NCBI GenBank assembly: GCA_016584305.1
Contig: JACEEZ010005970.1
Coordinates: forward strand, 632,501 to 696,500
Reading direction: 5' to 3'
Origin: Chionoecetes opilio
Taxonomy: Eukaryota > Arthropoda > Malacostraca > Decapoda > Majidae
Length of the DNA stretch: 64,000 nt
The position numbers and the translations under genes were made by a program. Each line of letters begins with the position of its first letter. Position 1 is the first letter of the stretch. Shown here one piece after another: positions 26,513 through 39,810 of the stretch. The notes below the pieces were generated by a model. That model was given only the letters and a program-made list of their open reading frames with translations, did no database searches and had not been told where the DNA came from.

Positions 26513-29156
26513 AAAAAAAATCCAGCGTTCAAGTTTGTATTTAGCAAGTCCTGTAATTTGCACCAATGAAAGGCGACTCATTCTCTCCCTCTGCGTCGGG
26601 GTCAAACCTAATTAAGTTGGGTCATTGTGGAAACTGTATTTGACGGGCCATTTGGAGTCACTCTACCGGACCACACTATGCCTTAGTTTGCTGGGTATTT
26701 CTTGTGACCTTTGGACGTGAGAAGGAGAGAGGCAGTCGGCAGTGTAAAAGGAAATGCAAAAAAAACTCAATTACCTACATATCTCTGATTTAGTGTTATC
26801 TGGAATGGTGCAAAAACCTGACTTTGCTTTCCATTGCCTCCTTCCAAGTCGTTGACACATTGGCCGCGTTCTGCTACTCGCCGCGATGTCCGTTGAAATA
26901 TCACGATTTTTTTACACTCTTTGCATCTCCCTCATCCATTCTTCTCGGCTACCTCCTTCCTCCCGACAGAAGTAAGACAGAAACTAACGGACGTATCAGA
27001 GAGTGTGGAGGAGACGATTAATTCACTCGCATGCCAGTTTCGACACCTTGTCTCTTGGTGTTTGCTATTCTCTTTAGACAGTCGGTTTAAATCTGTGGTG
27101 TTTGTCACTTCACCAGCCGCTACTTGTTGATCTTGTATTTCTACCTTGCGGTAAAACATGTCTCGAGATTGCTGTAACGGAACACTACTGCTTTGCTAAA
27201 ACTAAACCCTATTGCTCTCTCAGTGCCCTAAGGCCGCAGCTGGTCATGTACTGTAGCATGAACATATTTTTTTTCTTAACAGCATAAACAGACACTCATT
27301 CTTGCCCGGAGGAAACACATGTCGTTTGGAGAGCAAGATGTTTAAGCAGGTTCCTGCCCCAGTGCCTTTCGAACACCAGTCTAGTCCAGACGTCTTATTA
27401 TTTACATTATTTATGCTATTACTTACAAACTGATTTTCTGCTCTTCTTTGTCTTTAACTGGAGAAAGACTCGATAAAAGTGCATTAATGCATCCAAGAAG
27501 AAAGGCTCTTTTTGTGTATTACAGAACAGAGGTGGGAGGAGGTAAGAGTGGCGAGGTGGCGGGGGGGTGGAGCCAAGGGGATGGGTGGGTAACCGTCTCC
27601 CTGGCTGGACAACACCTGCCTGCGGGTACACTTATCTCAGATTTAAAATACTTTTTGGTTATAGTATAGCTAACAACGTTGCCAGGTTATACTGGGGCAA
27701 TGCTTTCTCCTCATATTCAAGAGTAGCGTAGGAGACTGTAGGAGGAACGTGTGTATGGGTTAGGTGTCGGTATTCAAGACGTTTTCACCCCCACTCATAT
27801 GCTGCAAACGGGAGGTTGATAAATACCTGTCTGTGAAAACATTGTGAGGCAGCTCAAGATATTATCACCCCGATCCGTGGTCTGGTTCTATAATACTGCC
27901 ACATTTTTCGCCATGCAGCAGCGGCAGGAGGAAGGAGTGTGACCGCCGCCTCAAAACCGTTCAAAACCGGCCGAACTCTCATCGAAGGGCGTCGGCCTCG
28001 AGGTGGACGCTGGCCAGACACCATGCCGCGCCACATGGGTCATTGAATCAACCTGACAGGCATCTGAGTGCAATATTCTGATGTGTTTCCTTCAGTGAGC
28101 TTCATCAGACATTCTTAAGGTAGCAGTTTTGACTGAGCACTAAACACCGGCTCATCTTAATCGTATAAGGGAAATCTACATAAATACTCGCTTGAAACAA
28201 CATGTGAACTGACACTGGTTGCTTGTAGATAAAAGCGGTAATGCCTGTATTGCCTGGGGTCTGCGTGGGGAGGACGAAGACGTGTTTGTGGCGAGGTGGA
28301 TACCCGGCAAACTAACGGTAATTAGGATGTAGAAGGAAACCAGAGAGATGCCTCGTCAGTCCAGTATCAGGAAATGAGTGAGTCTTTTTGTGACTTTAGG
28401 GAGAGCGAAGGAAGAGGAATGCGTTGAGCGCTGGTAATAAGGAGAGAGTACGGTTTGCAGCGCAGGAACACTTTAATTTTACAGCACCCAGTACAAAATC
28501 AGAAGTTTCTCCTTCCCTTCTCATCTCCACCGCCTCCATTCCTTCACGAACCACCTTTCCTCCAGGGGAACAATTACGAAACCTGCTTGATTCTTGGCTA
28601 CGACTGTGGAATCGCCCAATGATGTAAAGGATAGCCTCATTAATCTTAATGAATCTATTATTATTTATGGAGAAATGCTCAAGGCTTAGAACAGTCTGAA
28701 CCCTTGAAGTGAAGGCACTGACTATGAATAATTGTAGGTCAAACGAAGAGAATGTTGTTTGATATTTGAGAGCTACGCGAGGGTGGGTGGATGTAAGCGG
28801 TGCCAGGCAGGGTGAGGGGAAGGGGAGGGAGGGGAGAGGTGCGGGAGGACGGGTCTGCCTCATCCCCGTCATTATAATTAACTCGTAATCATCTTGATGT
28901 AAGACCAAACGCTAGAATGAGGGAGTTTGCTGGACTGAGATAAGGAGGAGGGTGGTGGCGGTGTACGAGAAAGAGCAAGGAGAGGAACTTGACTGCAGAA
29001 ATGGTTGGTGTAGAGAACACTTACCAGACGAGTTGAGTAAATTGACTGGAAATAACTTAAACTTTGAGCATTATAATCAGTAAAATGTTTCTAGGTAAGA
29101 GAAAGCTCAGATTAGTCTAATAGCTGAATGAAAAACAAATAAATATCTTAACTACA

Positions 29157-29160
<4 letters not shown>

Positions 29161-29243
<83 letters not shown>
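29161..29243. repeat. (GA)n microsatellite
   Basis: GA tract with one GGA phase break near 29233. Confidence 0.96.
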
Positions 29244-29410
29244 AGGGGTGTGGTAGGGATGCATGGGATCATCGTAAATACAAATAAACTTGGCACATCG
29301 AAAATGACGTGGAAATTATCGATTAGAACTCACAATACAAACCGTCTGAGGAAGGTGTAGCCGAGGTCAGGAGGAAGATTGGATATGTAAAGTTTGGTTG
29401 ATAAGGAATA

Positions 29411-29426
29411 AGAGAGAGAGAGAGAG

Positions 29427-29486
<60 letters not shown>
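29411..29486. repeat. (AG)n microsatellite
   Basis: AG tract with one GGGG interruption near 29427. Confidence 0.95.
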
Positions 29487-29490
<4 letters not shown>

Positions 29491-29650
29491 ATGAGGGAGG
29501 GGCAGGTGGAGGAGAGAGTGAGGGTGAGGGAGGAGTAAGAGAGACAGGGTGGGTGGGGTACGTCCTGGCTAGCTGGTGGTATACTTTACGGTACATTCAA
29601 CACAGTCTGAAACCACCGTGTTTGGGTGGGGGCACCATACTGCAGCAGCT

Positions 29651-29760
<110 letters not shown>

Positions 29761-29908
29761 AGGTCTCGTACACACGCTGGCCCCGGGTACGTGTACACTC
29801 TCACTGGCTGGCTGGCTTCAGGGACACACTCGTTTGTGTATCACTGGGTCTGTTTGACCGTACACTGGCTACGCCTCACGTGTGATAAATTTAGACACAC
29901 ATGCAAGG

Positions 29909-29909
<1 letters not shown>

Positions 29910-29973
<64 letters not shown>

Positions 29974-29983
29974 ACACGCACAC

Positions 29984-30049
<66 letters not shown>

Positions 30050-30069
30050 ACACACACACACACACACAC
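29910..30069. repeat. (CA)n microsatellite
   Basis: CA tract of about 160 bases with an ACCACACGCACACAAAAC interruption near 29971-29987 and a further phase break near 30048. It lies only 150 bases after the preceding GT tract, so the two are complementary and could pair as a hairpin. Confidence 0.96.
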
Positions 30070-30369
30070 CTACCATCATTATGTACCTTCCTTACTACAG
30101 TTCACTTCTTTTATTAAGACTTCACAAATCTGTACAGCACATGATCTCTTATGTTTTTTACACGTGCTTATCAGTAGCCACGAATGCATGGTTTTCATGG
30201 CCATTCATCATGCTCATAATGGTGATAGTGACGTTGATGATGACCCTGATGACGAATGTGATTATGGATGGGTCAGTGCTGTGTGTTTGAGGTCGAAATG
30301 ATCATCAAACTCCATCTTTCATGCTGTAGCGATGACAAGAATGAGGGAGTGGTAAAGGGAAGACAGATG

Positions 30370-30370
<1 letters not shown>

Positions 30371-30451
<81 letters not shown>
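30371..30451. repeat. (GA)n microsatellite
   Basis: GA tract of about 40 units with an AAAG change at the 5' end. Confidence 0.96.
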
Positions 30452-30455
<4 letters not shown>

Positions 30456-30600
30456 AGGGCACCCGTGCAGTACTCCGCTGTTCCCTCGACCACCTTTGAC
30501 CACGCCCTCCTTAGGCATGCGGCTCGTCTTTCTCCCATTGCCCTTCGCTTTCAGTTTGTTTTCCATTATTGTTCCATATGCAAATGAAGCTTCTGATACC

Positions 30601-30659
30601 CTTACTCCTCTCTCCTCTCCTCCTCTCGCCTCTCTCATCTCTCGTCATCTCTCTTCTCC

Positions 30660-30697
<38 letters not shown>

Positions 30698-30745
30698 TCT
30701 CTCTCTCTCTCTCTCTCCTCCTCTCATCTCTCTCTCTCCTCTCTT
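30601..30745. repeat. Degenerate (CT)n tract
   Basis: Pyrimidine-rich tract with a purer CT core at about 30665-30716 and frequent CTCC, CATC and CGTC interruptions. Confidence 0.9.
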
Positions 30746-32472
30746 GTTTAGGAGGGTGTGAGTATGTTGATGGGTAGTTTTTGCGTGTCTAGGTTACCTG
30801 CCTGGTGTGTTAGTACCTATGTAAAAGAATTTCTAGACCAAAGAAAGGTAGTCAACATTTAGCTCCTCTTTAAATTTTATAGTTTGTAATGGTTCAGTGT
30901 CACTTTCCTTTCTTAGTCCATAAATGCAGATGAGTGCGATTACATTGTGGTTGATAAGTACTAATGATCTTTTTATACATGTCGAGTACAGTCTCAATTG
31001 CTCGTATAGACGATTTACAAAGTATATAATGAACTATGTTACCACTAGTCCGCCGATATGTATTTTTATTACCGTACCTTCCGCATAAAAAAGAGAAGAT
31101 TCAAGTCGATAATGAACTGTAGAATACCACCGAGCAAGTTTTTTGTGTGTTCTCTCTGTCATTATCTTGGCGTGTGGTGGCTCCTTGTCTTCCTCATGAG
31201 GTCAGAGTGTAGATGGAAACAAAGAAGAAGGAAGAAGGGAACGAGGTGGAGGAAGAAAGGAGGAAGGGAGGGAGTGAGGGGGAGTGGGAGGGAAAGAGGG
31301 ACGGGTAGCGACGACTGGTGATCCACACGTTCGATTTTTACGATGGACTCTGATGGTTTTCCTGTTTCCGTGCGCGCAGTTATTTGTCCACTAGTGCCTG
31401 GCCGGTGACTCACTGCCTCCAGACCTCGCCGGCAGGAAGATCTTAGTCACGTCGAGCTCATTCTATCGTGTATCGTTTACTATTGCCATTAATTCCTCAG
31501 CTAAGTCGTCAAGGGCAGCGAGGAAACTTAGGAGGCGTGAAGAGAACAGTGCATGGCAATTTGTTTCGATATGAGCAGTGCATCTTGAACCTCTTTATTT
31601 ATTACTTTTTCTCGTTAGCGTATCTTTATTTTCAGTCAGTCATCCTTGCAGATCTGGCTAACCTTCTTGCATCATCCTACGTCCTTAACCTTGCCAACAA
31701 GCCACTTGTACCACGGCAATTCACCATGACAGAACATGGACTTACATTATTTGCGGTACATCTGAAGCTTCCCTCTCGCCCTGCACACACAAAGACGCAG
31801 CCAAGTCTACCCCCGTCTTGAGAAATAACCAGGTTTTCTTTAACATAGGACCATTTTCTTTGAGAGTATTTGATCCACTTTTAGGGATACAATCTTCTTA
31901 TGCACCTTTCGTTTATACAAGGTTTTCGTCATTTTTGTGCACTTAAGAACGATAGGGATTTATTAGTTAACCTGATTACCATACTGTTGTGATCTTAGCC
32001 ATTTGCACCTCCATAACGGCCTCCATAAAAGTATTGTATAATGAAGCGAAAGGTGAGAGGTGAGGCAGAGTACGTCAGGTTGCTGGAGGCGACGCTCTCC
32101 TATGCTTCCCTCCATAAATTTAAGGGGAAGGGGAGGTTGATTTTTAGTGCGGTGTGTATGTAAAGTCAGGACAGACGATAGACTTCCCCGAACGTGCGTG
32201 TTTCACAGTACATTATATAAAATTAACTAGAGGTGTTGAGGTCTATTATTTAGTGTCTGTGCATATGTGTAAGTTTATGTCTATAATTTTTTACTATTAG
32301 CAACATTTCTTTTTAAGCTTTCTATACTTTTATGGTGGGTTACACTGGTATGCAAACCTTATACATAAACTCGACAGTCTTTGCTATCTTGTTTCTCCAT
32401 CAGTCCCACTCCCTCTCTTTTACTCTTCTTTCTTCCAACCCTCCTTTCTTTACCTCTCTCCCTCCTCCCTTC

Positions 32473-32556
32473 TTCCCTACCTCCCTCCCTCCTTCCCTTC
32501 TTCCCTACCTCCCTCCCTCCTTCCCTTCTTCCCTCCCTCCCTCCCTCCTTCCTTCC
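32473..32556. repeat. 28-bp pyrimidine minisatellite
   Basis: Three copies of a 28-bp C/T unit beginning TTCCCTAC or TTCCCTCC at 32473, 32501 and 32529, inside a larger polypyrimidine block (about 32401-32645) that continues as CCCT repeats. Confidence 0.8.
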
Positions 32557-32750
32557 TTCTCTCCCTCCCTCTCTCTCCTCTCCCTCCCTCCCTCCCTCCC
32601 TCCCTCCCTTCCCTCCCTGCCACTCTTCTTTCCTTCCTCCCTCACACCTCCCACACAATGGTATCAAGACACTGTAATCTACACATATGTCATAACAATG
32701 GGAACTACTGCACGCGACGGTCCATCCACTCGTCCCATGTCCCCTTTTTA

Positions 32751-32754
<4 letters not shown>

Positions 32755-32822
<68 letters not shown>
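32755..32822. repeat. (CT)n microsatellite
   Basis: Pure CT tract of about 34 units. Confidence 0.97.
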
Positions 32823-32825
<3 letters not shown>

Positions 32826-32993
32826 CAATTGAACGTATAACAATTTTTTAACCATTAGCATGAGAGTGTAGAGTAATCACCCCATTACCATACTCGCAGG
32901 CCGGAACTAGACACGTAATGATCACTCTAATGGGTTACCTCGTTCGAAAAATGTTGTTGTAACCTGCCACTGTGCACCGTAGTTACATTCCTT

Positions 32994-32997
<4 letters not shown>

Positions 32998-33067
<70 letters not shown>
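32998..33067. repeat. (TC)n tract flanking the SINE on the 5' side
   Basis: Pure TC tract of about 35 units ending exactly where the tRNA-like SINE head begins. Confidence 0.96.
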
Positions 33068-33068
<1 letters not shown>

Positions 33069-33246
33069 GCCCGTCAGGGTGGCAAGGTTGGTAGAGACGT
33101 GAGCTCGCAATGTGCAGCGTCCCTGTGCATTCGGTCAGCGGTTCGAGTCCGCCTAGTTCGTGCTGACGTGGCGGCGCTTTGTATAGTCAATAACCTTGTA
33201 ATTGGTACTTGCAAAGTGTCTAGATAGGATAAAAATCTTATCTTAT
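33068..33246 (+). mobile_element. tRNA-derived SINE
   Basis: A short non-autonomous retroposon. Its head carries a PolIII A box (TGGCAAGGTTGG, 33080-33091, 11 of 12 to TRGCNNAGYNGG) and a perfect B box (GGTTCGAGTCC, 33140-33150). CGTCAG (33072-33077) pairs perfectly with CTGACG (33163-33168), like an acceptor stem closing the tRNA-like fold. The 60-base A-to-B spacing suggests a tRNA with a long variable arm, or a drifted head. A tRNA-unrelated body of about 78 bases follows and ends in AAAAATCTTATCTTATC, a short tandem 3' end typical of SINEs. No protein is encoded; such elements borrow LINE machinery. CT repeat flanks it on both sides, so a target-site duplication cannot be told from the repeat. 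Confidence 0.75.
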
Positions 33247-33311
33247 CTCTCCTCTCTCTCTCGTCTCTTCCTCTCTCCCTCTCTCTTCTCTCTCTCTCTC
33301 TCTCTCTCTCC

Positions 33312-33375
<64 letters not shown>

Positions 33376-33384
33376 CTCTCCTCT

Positions 33385-33399
<15 letters not shown>
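33247..33399. repeat. Interrupted (CT)n tract flanking the SINE on the 3' side
   Basis: CT tract with CGTC, CCTC and TTCC breaks, followed at 33400-33417 by a short CA run. Confidence 0.95.
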
Positions 33400-33416
<17 letters not shown>

Positions 33417-33523
33417 TTATATCCCTGAATACCCCAAACTGGTATTTTTTGCTCACAGTTTTAACTTACCGCGTTTGCTTTGACTCGCTACGCACGCATG
33501 ATCCATCCGCTTCGAACGTGATT

Positions 33524-33524
<1 letters not shown>

Positions 33525-33571
<47 letters not shown>

Positions 33572-33600
33572 GCTCTCTCTCTCTTCTCCTCTCTCTCTCT
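33525..33600. repeat. (CT)n microsatellite
   Basis: CT tract with a CGCT and a few CTTC phase breaks; the fourth CT tract within 850 bases. Confidence 0.95.
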
Positions 33601-34495
33601 TTTACGCTGATGTTGCCCTTTTATAGTCACGCGGTAGGCTTAACGTGTACTACTTTTTGCCTCAGTTCCGATTGTTATAGTTCACCTGTTGAGTACTTTA
33701 CCTCGAGTCGACACACCATGAATGTCGAGTTTCTGAACCCCTGCTCTCTTTGAACAACCATGTGTGATGTTCATGTCCGTGTCACGCTGCTTAGAAACGT
33801 ATCACTTGTAATAAAATAGTCTTTATAGCTCTCTTTTTTTCCGTCTATGTTTCATTCGATGGAAGACTAATTTCGTAGACGCTCCTTAAAGGGATTGTAA
33901 TTACCGACATCAACCATGTTTTTGTGTTTTTCCATCCGTCTTGTCGCTTTTAACATACCTCAGAACATTATTATTGTTTCCTGTGGCGACATTCTCTTTC
34001 TACTAATGGCAATTCAAGCTTCACTAATTGTCATGGTTAGCGGGTCTCAACGGAAGAGGGACAATAGTGATAGCCTTATTTACCCTCCAATAGGAAGTTG
34101 TATTTGTATAGTGGAAGTACTTGTCTTGTCCGTGTCACATTACATGATTAATTCTCCTTAAAAGGCTTTTGATACAGCTTCCTGTGTTATTCCATGAAAA
34201 CCGTCTATAATGATACGGTAAAAGACACCATTTTGACCAATCTCCGTCTTCATCTTATTCTCAAGGTTACATTTTCACGTGTCGCCGAAAATTTTATGTT
34301 ATGTTATATTCTTAAAAAAAAAAACACGCTTCAATACCCGGCTGGAAGGAATGGATGCTTCCTGCTGTCTGTCTCCTGCGACTTACTACTTCATAGAACG
34401 GAAATGTTTGCCTCCTGATGATTGTGTAGGTGGTTTGAGGTGGTGGTGGTTGGGTTCAGAGGATGGCAATTGGGCTCCGGTGGCGTGCAAAATAG

Positions 34496-34498
<3 letters not shown>

Positions 34499-34538
<40 letters not shown>

Positions 34539-34564
34539 ACACACACACACACACACATACACAC
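34499..34564. repeat. (CA)n microsatellite
   Basis: CA tract with one ACCAC phase break and a CATA near the 3' end. Confidence 0.95.
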
Positions 34565-36493
34565 AACGCGAAAAAAACAACTTAACAGCATAATATCGAC
34601 TTCTGAATGCCTTAACAAGTAGTACAGCCATTTAATGTCACTCACACACACACATCTTCTCCAAACTCAAAGAGGAAACACCCTGCAAACCAAACAATAA
34701 ATATGGGAATTAGATATAATAATGTAAAATATCACATCACTCTTCGGCAGTCTATTGCTATTATTATTTTGGTAAGGAGGGTTCCAGCTCAATAGCCACA
34801 GGATGTTTTTGTTGGTAGTGATAGTGGTGGTGGTGGTGTCTGTTATAAGGGGGGAAGGGGGGGAGGGGTTAGTGGTAGGAGTACGTGCGCGCGTGCGTGT
34901 ATGCTAGGCGTGTCTTGTGCATTTAGCCAAGGAAAGTGTAGAGGAGCGGGAGGAATAAGTGGGAGCAATGGCCAAAAATGGGTCGGAGTACGGAAGGGGA
35001 TGGAAGAGTATTAGGGTGGGATAGGAAAAAGGGACGTAACAAGGAGTATAGATATAAAATAGGTATAGAAAAGCGTGTATTGAGGGTAGGTAGGTGGATA
35101 GTTAGGATAGTAAGTGAGAGTCTGATCAGAAGAAACGGTTTCCTGCAGCGTCACAGATATCCTGACCTGAGGCAACTATGAGGAAACTTGAGTAGTAAGT
35201 GTTGGGTCAGAATAACGGAGTGTTGCGCCCTTGCCTGCTTAGTACATGTCTACCTGCTTACCTGCTTGTCTGTCTGCCTGCCCGTCTACCTGCCCTCCTA
35301 TACCGTCATGCCTCCCTTGCCCCTCCCCATTCTTCCTTTTGTTCTTCTCTGTCATTGTTACATTCTCGTTGCTCTAGTTCTGTTCGCCCCTTTTTTTATT
35401 TCTCTTTTTTTTACGTGACAACATGAGACTAAGAATATGTCACAGATTGAATAGAATTGGGTTGTGTTTCTTAAGGGGGTGAGTTTCTAAGAAGGTATGA
35501 ATGGCAAGGAATAGGCGGATATGTGGGCTATGTAGGCTAAGAGGAAAAGGAGGAGAGAGGAAAGGAGGATAAAGAAGAATTGAAGGTTTTGGAGGAAGAG
35601 GAGGACAACAAGGCCAAGGACAAAGAGGAAGAGGTGAGGGTGGTGGAGGAAGAGGTGGATGAGGGTGGTGGAGCCGGAGGTGGTAGAGGCGAAGGTGCCG
35701 GCTTCCGAGATTATTTTGCTTGCACTTCCTGCCTCCTCTCTCTTATGTATCGTCTCCACCCTCCTCCACTCCCTCACTCCTCCACTCCAACCTCCTCCAC
35801 ACACTCCCTCCTATTCCCCTCCTCATTTCCGTCACTTGTCTTAGCTTCACTAACTCCCTTAAGCTCCTTTTGACTCCCAACTGCAGTCTTTACGCCATTC
35901 ACAATCTCTCGTCTTTCCCACGTAATCCACATTGGCTTCAGACAGACGTTGCCAACTCACTAACGCGAATATTATGCACGACTTATTTTTACGTGTCGTC
36001 TGTTTTCTTCTGTGCATCGTTGTTCTTCCTTTCTTCCACTTTCATTTTTCCCGTACTTTTTTTTCTCGCTTTTATCATTCCTGCCATCTTTCTCCTCCTC
36101 TGTATATGTAAATCAAAATCTTCACCCACATTTTTGGTTCCCGTCTCATCCGCTTTCCGTCCTATCATTATCTCCTCCTCTTCCTCTTCCTACTCCCTTA
36201 CCTTTCCCTCCTCCCGAATAAAACTTCCTCAAGCTACGTCGTTGTATTTCGGATTTACTTCATGGGACCTTTTACAGACTAAGAATATTAGTTTGAGATT
36301 TATGTACAAAACGAAGGAAGGAATGTAAGACGAAAATCTCGGTACTAAAGTATGCATTTGGCATAAATGTGGGAAGAGTGTTGCGATGATGAGAGGTAAT
36401 GTGGGAAGCGGTGATTAATGAGAAACAGGTGTTGGTTGTACCTGAGGAAAGGACAAAATAGTATATATGCGAAGATAGACGTTGAATAAAGGA

Positions 36494-36600
<107 letters not shown>

Positions 36601-36729
36601 AGAAAGAGAGAACCCAATAAACTCAACAGTAGGGGGGGAAGAGAGACCAGAATGATATTTATTTTCCCAGTTACGTCATACATAATTGAATTTTAATGCG
36701 CTGGGGTGTTGTTGCAACGATGAGAACGA

Positions 36730-36965
36730 TCCACCACCACTACCACCACCACTACCACCACCACAACCACACTACTACTACCATCTCCATCAACACCTAT
36801 ATAATTACTACCTACCACCACCTACGTACCTATTGCGGTCCCCCTACTACCTCCCTCAACCACCATCACCATCCCCAGAATCACCTCCTTATCTTTCACA
36901 TCCATCATTCCTTCCACGAGCAACTCAACCACTACCACCACTACCACTACCACCATCACTACCAC
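36730..36965. repeat. Degenerate CCA/CTA triplet-rich block
   Basis: Low-complexity stretch dominated by CCACCA and CTACCA triplets with spacers. Pro-, His- or Thr-rich open frames over it are compositional artefacts. Confidence 0.75.
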
Positions 36966-37945
36966 CACCTACTCTACCTCAACAATCACAGCCCCCTCCT
37001 CCTCCTCCTCCTATTCTTCCTCTTCTACCACCTACTCCACCCTTACTCTGTTCCCACGTTCAAGAGACATTATTGGTGTATTAAAAATTTTTTTTTTTGG
37101 TGTGTGTGTGAAAAATATCAAAGTGCTCGAAGCATATACGTTGTAATTCATCCTTAACACGACTCACCAACACTATATAATATACTCTACACACACACTA
37201 GAGTTCACATTTGTTCTTCTGTAAACAAAAAAATAGTCTGGGTATTTCTGCGGCACTATAGTTGACATTTCATCTTCTGTATTGTAAGGCTTAAAATTTC
37301 TTCTTGGCATTTCTATATGTGACAAATTATTTACGGCTCCAATTTTTGTCCCACCATATCTGTACCCTGTTTTACCTTTCTTTACTCAGCTTTCTATTTT
37401 TTTGAGTGAAGAATATAAAAAAGACAAAAAAATGACCGAGTTCACCGTCTTACCCTGGAAAGTAATGGGGTCACACGCCTATAGGTACACACATACCATT
37501 TTTTTTATATACTTTGACTTTTTCCTTAAGGGTTATTTGAAGGTCAACTCCTATAGTGTCTAGATACATAGTTACCTGGAGATGTTGTTAGTTTTCCCAC
37601 TCATAGAAAGCCAATTTAATGTTGCTATATGAATGACACAAAAAGAAACGCAATTGCTTAGTGCTTAAAAAAGGGTTTCTTGTCGTGTTTGGAAGGTTTT
37701 CTCTCGCTATTACTGTGGTCGTAGTCACGTAGGTGTAAGAGGGTAAGTTTACAGCTTATGTGCCCAGCCTCAACCGCATCCCTATTTTTTGTGCACTCTG
37801 CCTCCTCCGCCTCCCTCCGTATACAACCCTTTGGTTCTCACACAACGACCACCACCACCACCGCCTCCCCTCTCCACCCTCACAGCCACCTCCGCCGCCA
37901 CCCTCACCACTAACACATAAACACTGTTACCGCCGCCACTCTCCA

Positions 37946-37946
<1 letters not shown>

Positions 37947-38029
<83 letters not shown>
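37947..38029. repeat. (CA)n microsatellite
   Basis: Pure CA tract of about 41 units. Confidence 0.97.
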
Positions 38030-39365
38030 CACCAACACCGACCCCACCAAATTAAAATAAATATCAACATTTTAGCTCAAGCCAAACCAATCCAAGCGTT
38101 TCCTCACCACCAATAGTTCCTTCTATCTGTCATCGTGGCTACTATTCCTACAAACTCCGCAACTTACAATTACCAGCAACACCAATTATTACCAACACTT
38201 CATCTTCCGTAAAACCAAATGAACAAAGTCATTACTATTCGCTTTTTTATTATTTGTATTATATGCATTACTACCTATGACAGCATGCAAGATTTACTGC
38301 TATCATTACCACCAACGCCACCACCAACACCATTAGCACCACCGACACATTAGTACGAGTATATTTCACCTAAAAAATTAATAAAATAAAATGAACAGGC
38401 AATTTTAAACTTACTATAACTCGTGCAGTATAAATACCTCCCAATTTATTTTTTTTTTCTGCTATCTTTGTTGGTTCTATTACAGTTAATCATTGTGGTA
38501 TAAGCTTCCTCATAAAGTCCGCTACTCACGCCCCCCCAATCACCCTAAGCCGCAAATGTGCAGCGTCAAGTAGCGCAGTGTGCGGCAGGGCAACATTGAA
38601 AACGCTTCTGCGGTAGGACCTTTTAGCTTATGTGGGGTAGATTTCTCATTATACTAGATAATGGCGCTCTAACGATCTGTAGTGAGCTAGCGTTCGCACC
38701 ATTTGCTCAGTACAGCGGACGCAATTCCCCTGTCATTCTGTATTTAATCTCCCCCACAAAGTATATAATTTTCAGTAGCGAACAGGGGCGGAAGAAGCTG
38801 AGTCATCGTAAAATACCGCATCACGCGTTTTCGGATTGGTGAGAGTAGCTACACATATGATTTTTCGCAGTGGTTCTTCCTTGGTAAATTCCATATAATG
38901 TTACCGAAGTGGTGTTTGCACTGGTATTAGCCTCACACCCTTCGCAGAGCCGCTTCCTCCCGCGGTACAGAAGGGAGCGTCCCGCGGCATTGGTGGGGAC
39001 GTTTCACTCTTTCCACTCATATTGACCGCAAAGGTTTTATTGTAGGGTAAAGGGTACAGCCAGAAGGTTTCCGTCAAGCCATTTTGGTCGCGCCTATGAG
39101 CTTATTAAACCTTAGCATTGTGGGTGACCTACTGTAACACACCCTCCCACCCACCCTCCTACCCAGGGTGACGCCAACCGTCCAGGACAATTTTTCAGGC
39201 TGCATTGAACTTAGATTTTATATTTCAGCGTCACTAGGAGTCAAATTGAAGGGAAAAAAGAAGTCTTTTGGTAGAAATTACGTGATGAAGGTTGCAGTGG
39301 TGGTGGTGGCGGTGGTAGATGACCATTTTAAAGGTTAATGCTATTTTCATTTCACGAGCCTAAAG

Positions 39366-39367
<2 letters not shown>

Positions 39368-39460
<93 letters not shown>

Positions 39461-39503
39461 GCACGCACGCACACACACCACACACACCACACACACACAC
39501 ACA

Positions 39504-39581
<78 letters not shown>
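39368..39581. repeat. Long (CA)n microsatellite with nested (GCAC)n
   Basis: CA tract of about 214 bases containing four GCAC units near 39457-39472 and three ACCAC phase breaks just after them. Confidence 0.97.
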
Positions 39582-39583
<2 letters not shown>

Positions 39584-39670
39584 CACCATAAACACCCATG
39601 GATATTGGTTAGCATTAATTTTTATTACTCTTTCCAGACAATCCTTTTTTATGACTCCTTACCAGGCGCC

Positions 39671-39810
39671 AACCCCACCACTACACAACCCCACTACTAC
39701 ACAACCCCACCACTGCCACCACCACCACAACTACACAACCCCACCACTGCCACCACCACCACCACCACTACACAACCCCACCACTGCCACAACCCCCACT
39801 ACTACACAAT
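39671..39810. repeat. Imperfect ACAACCCCAC minisatellite
   Basis: Variable-length units, each carrying CTACACAACCCCAC followed by CACTGCCACCACC-type triplets; about five copies can be followed. Expansion of the CCA triplets makes the units unequal. Confidence 0.8.
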
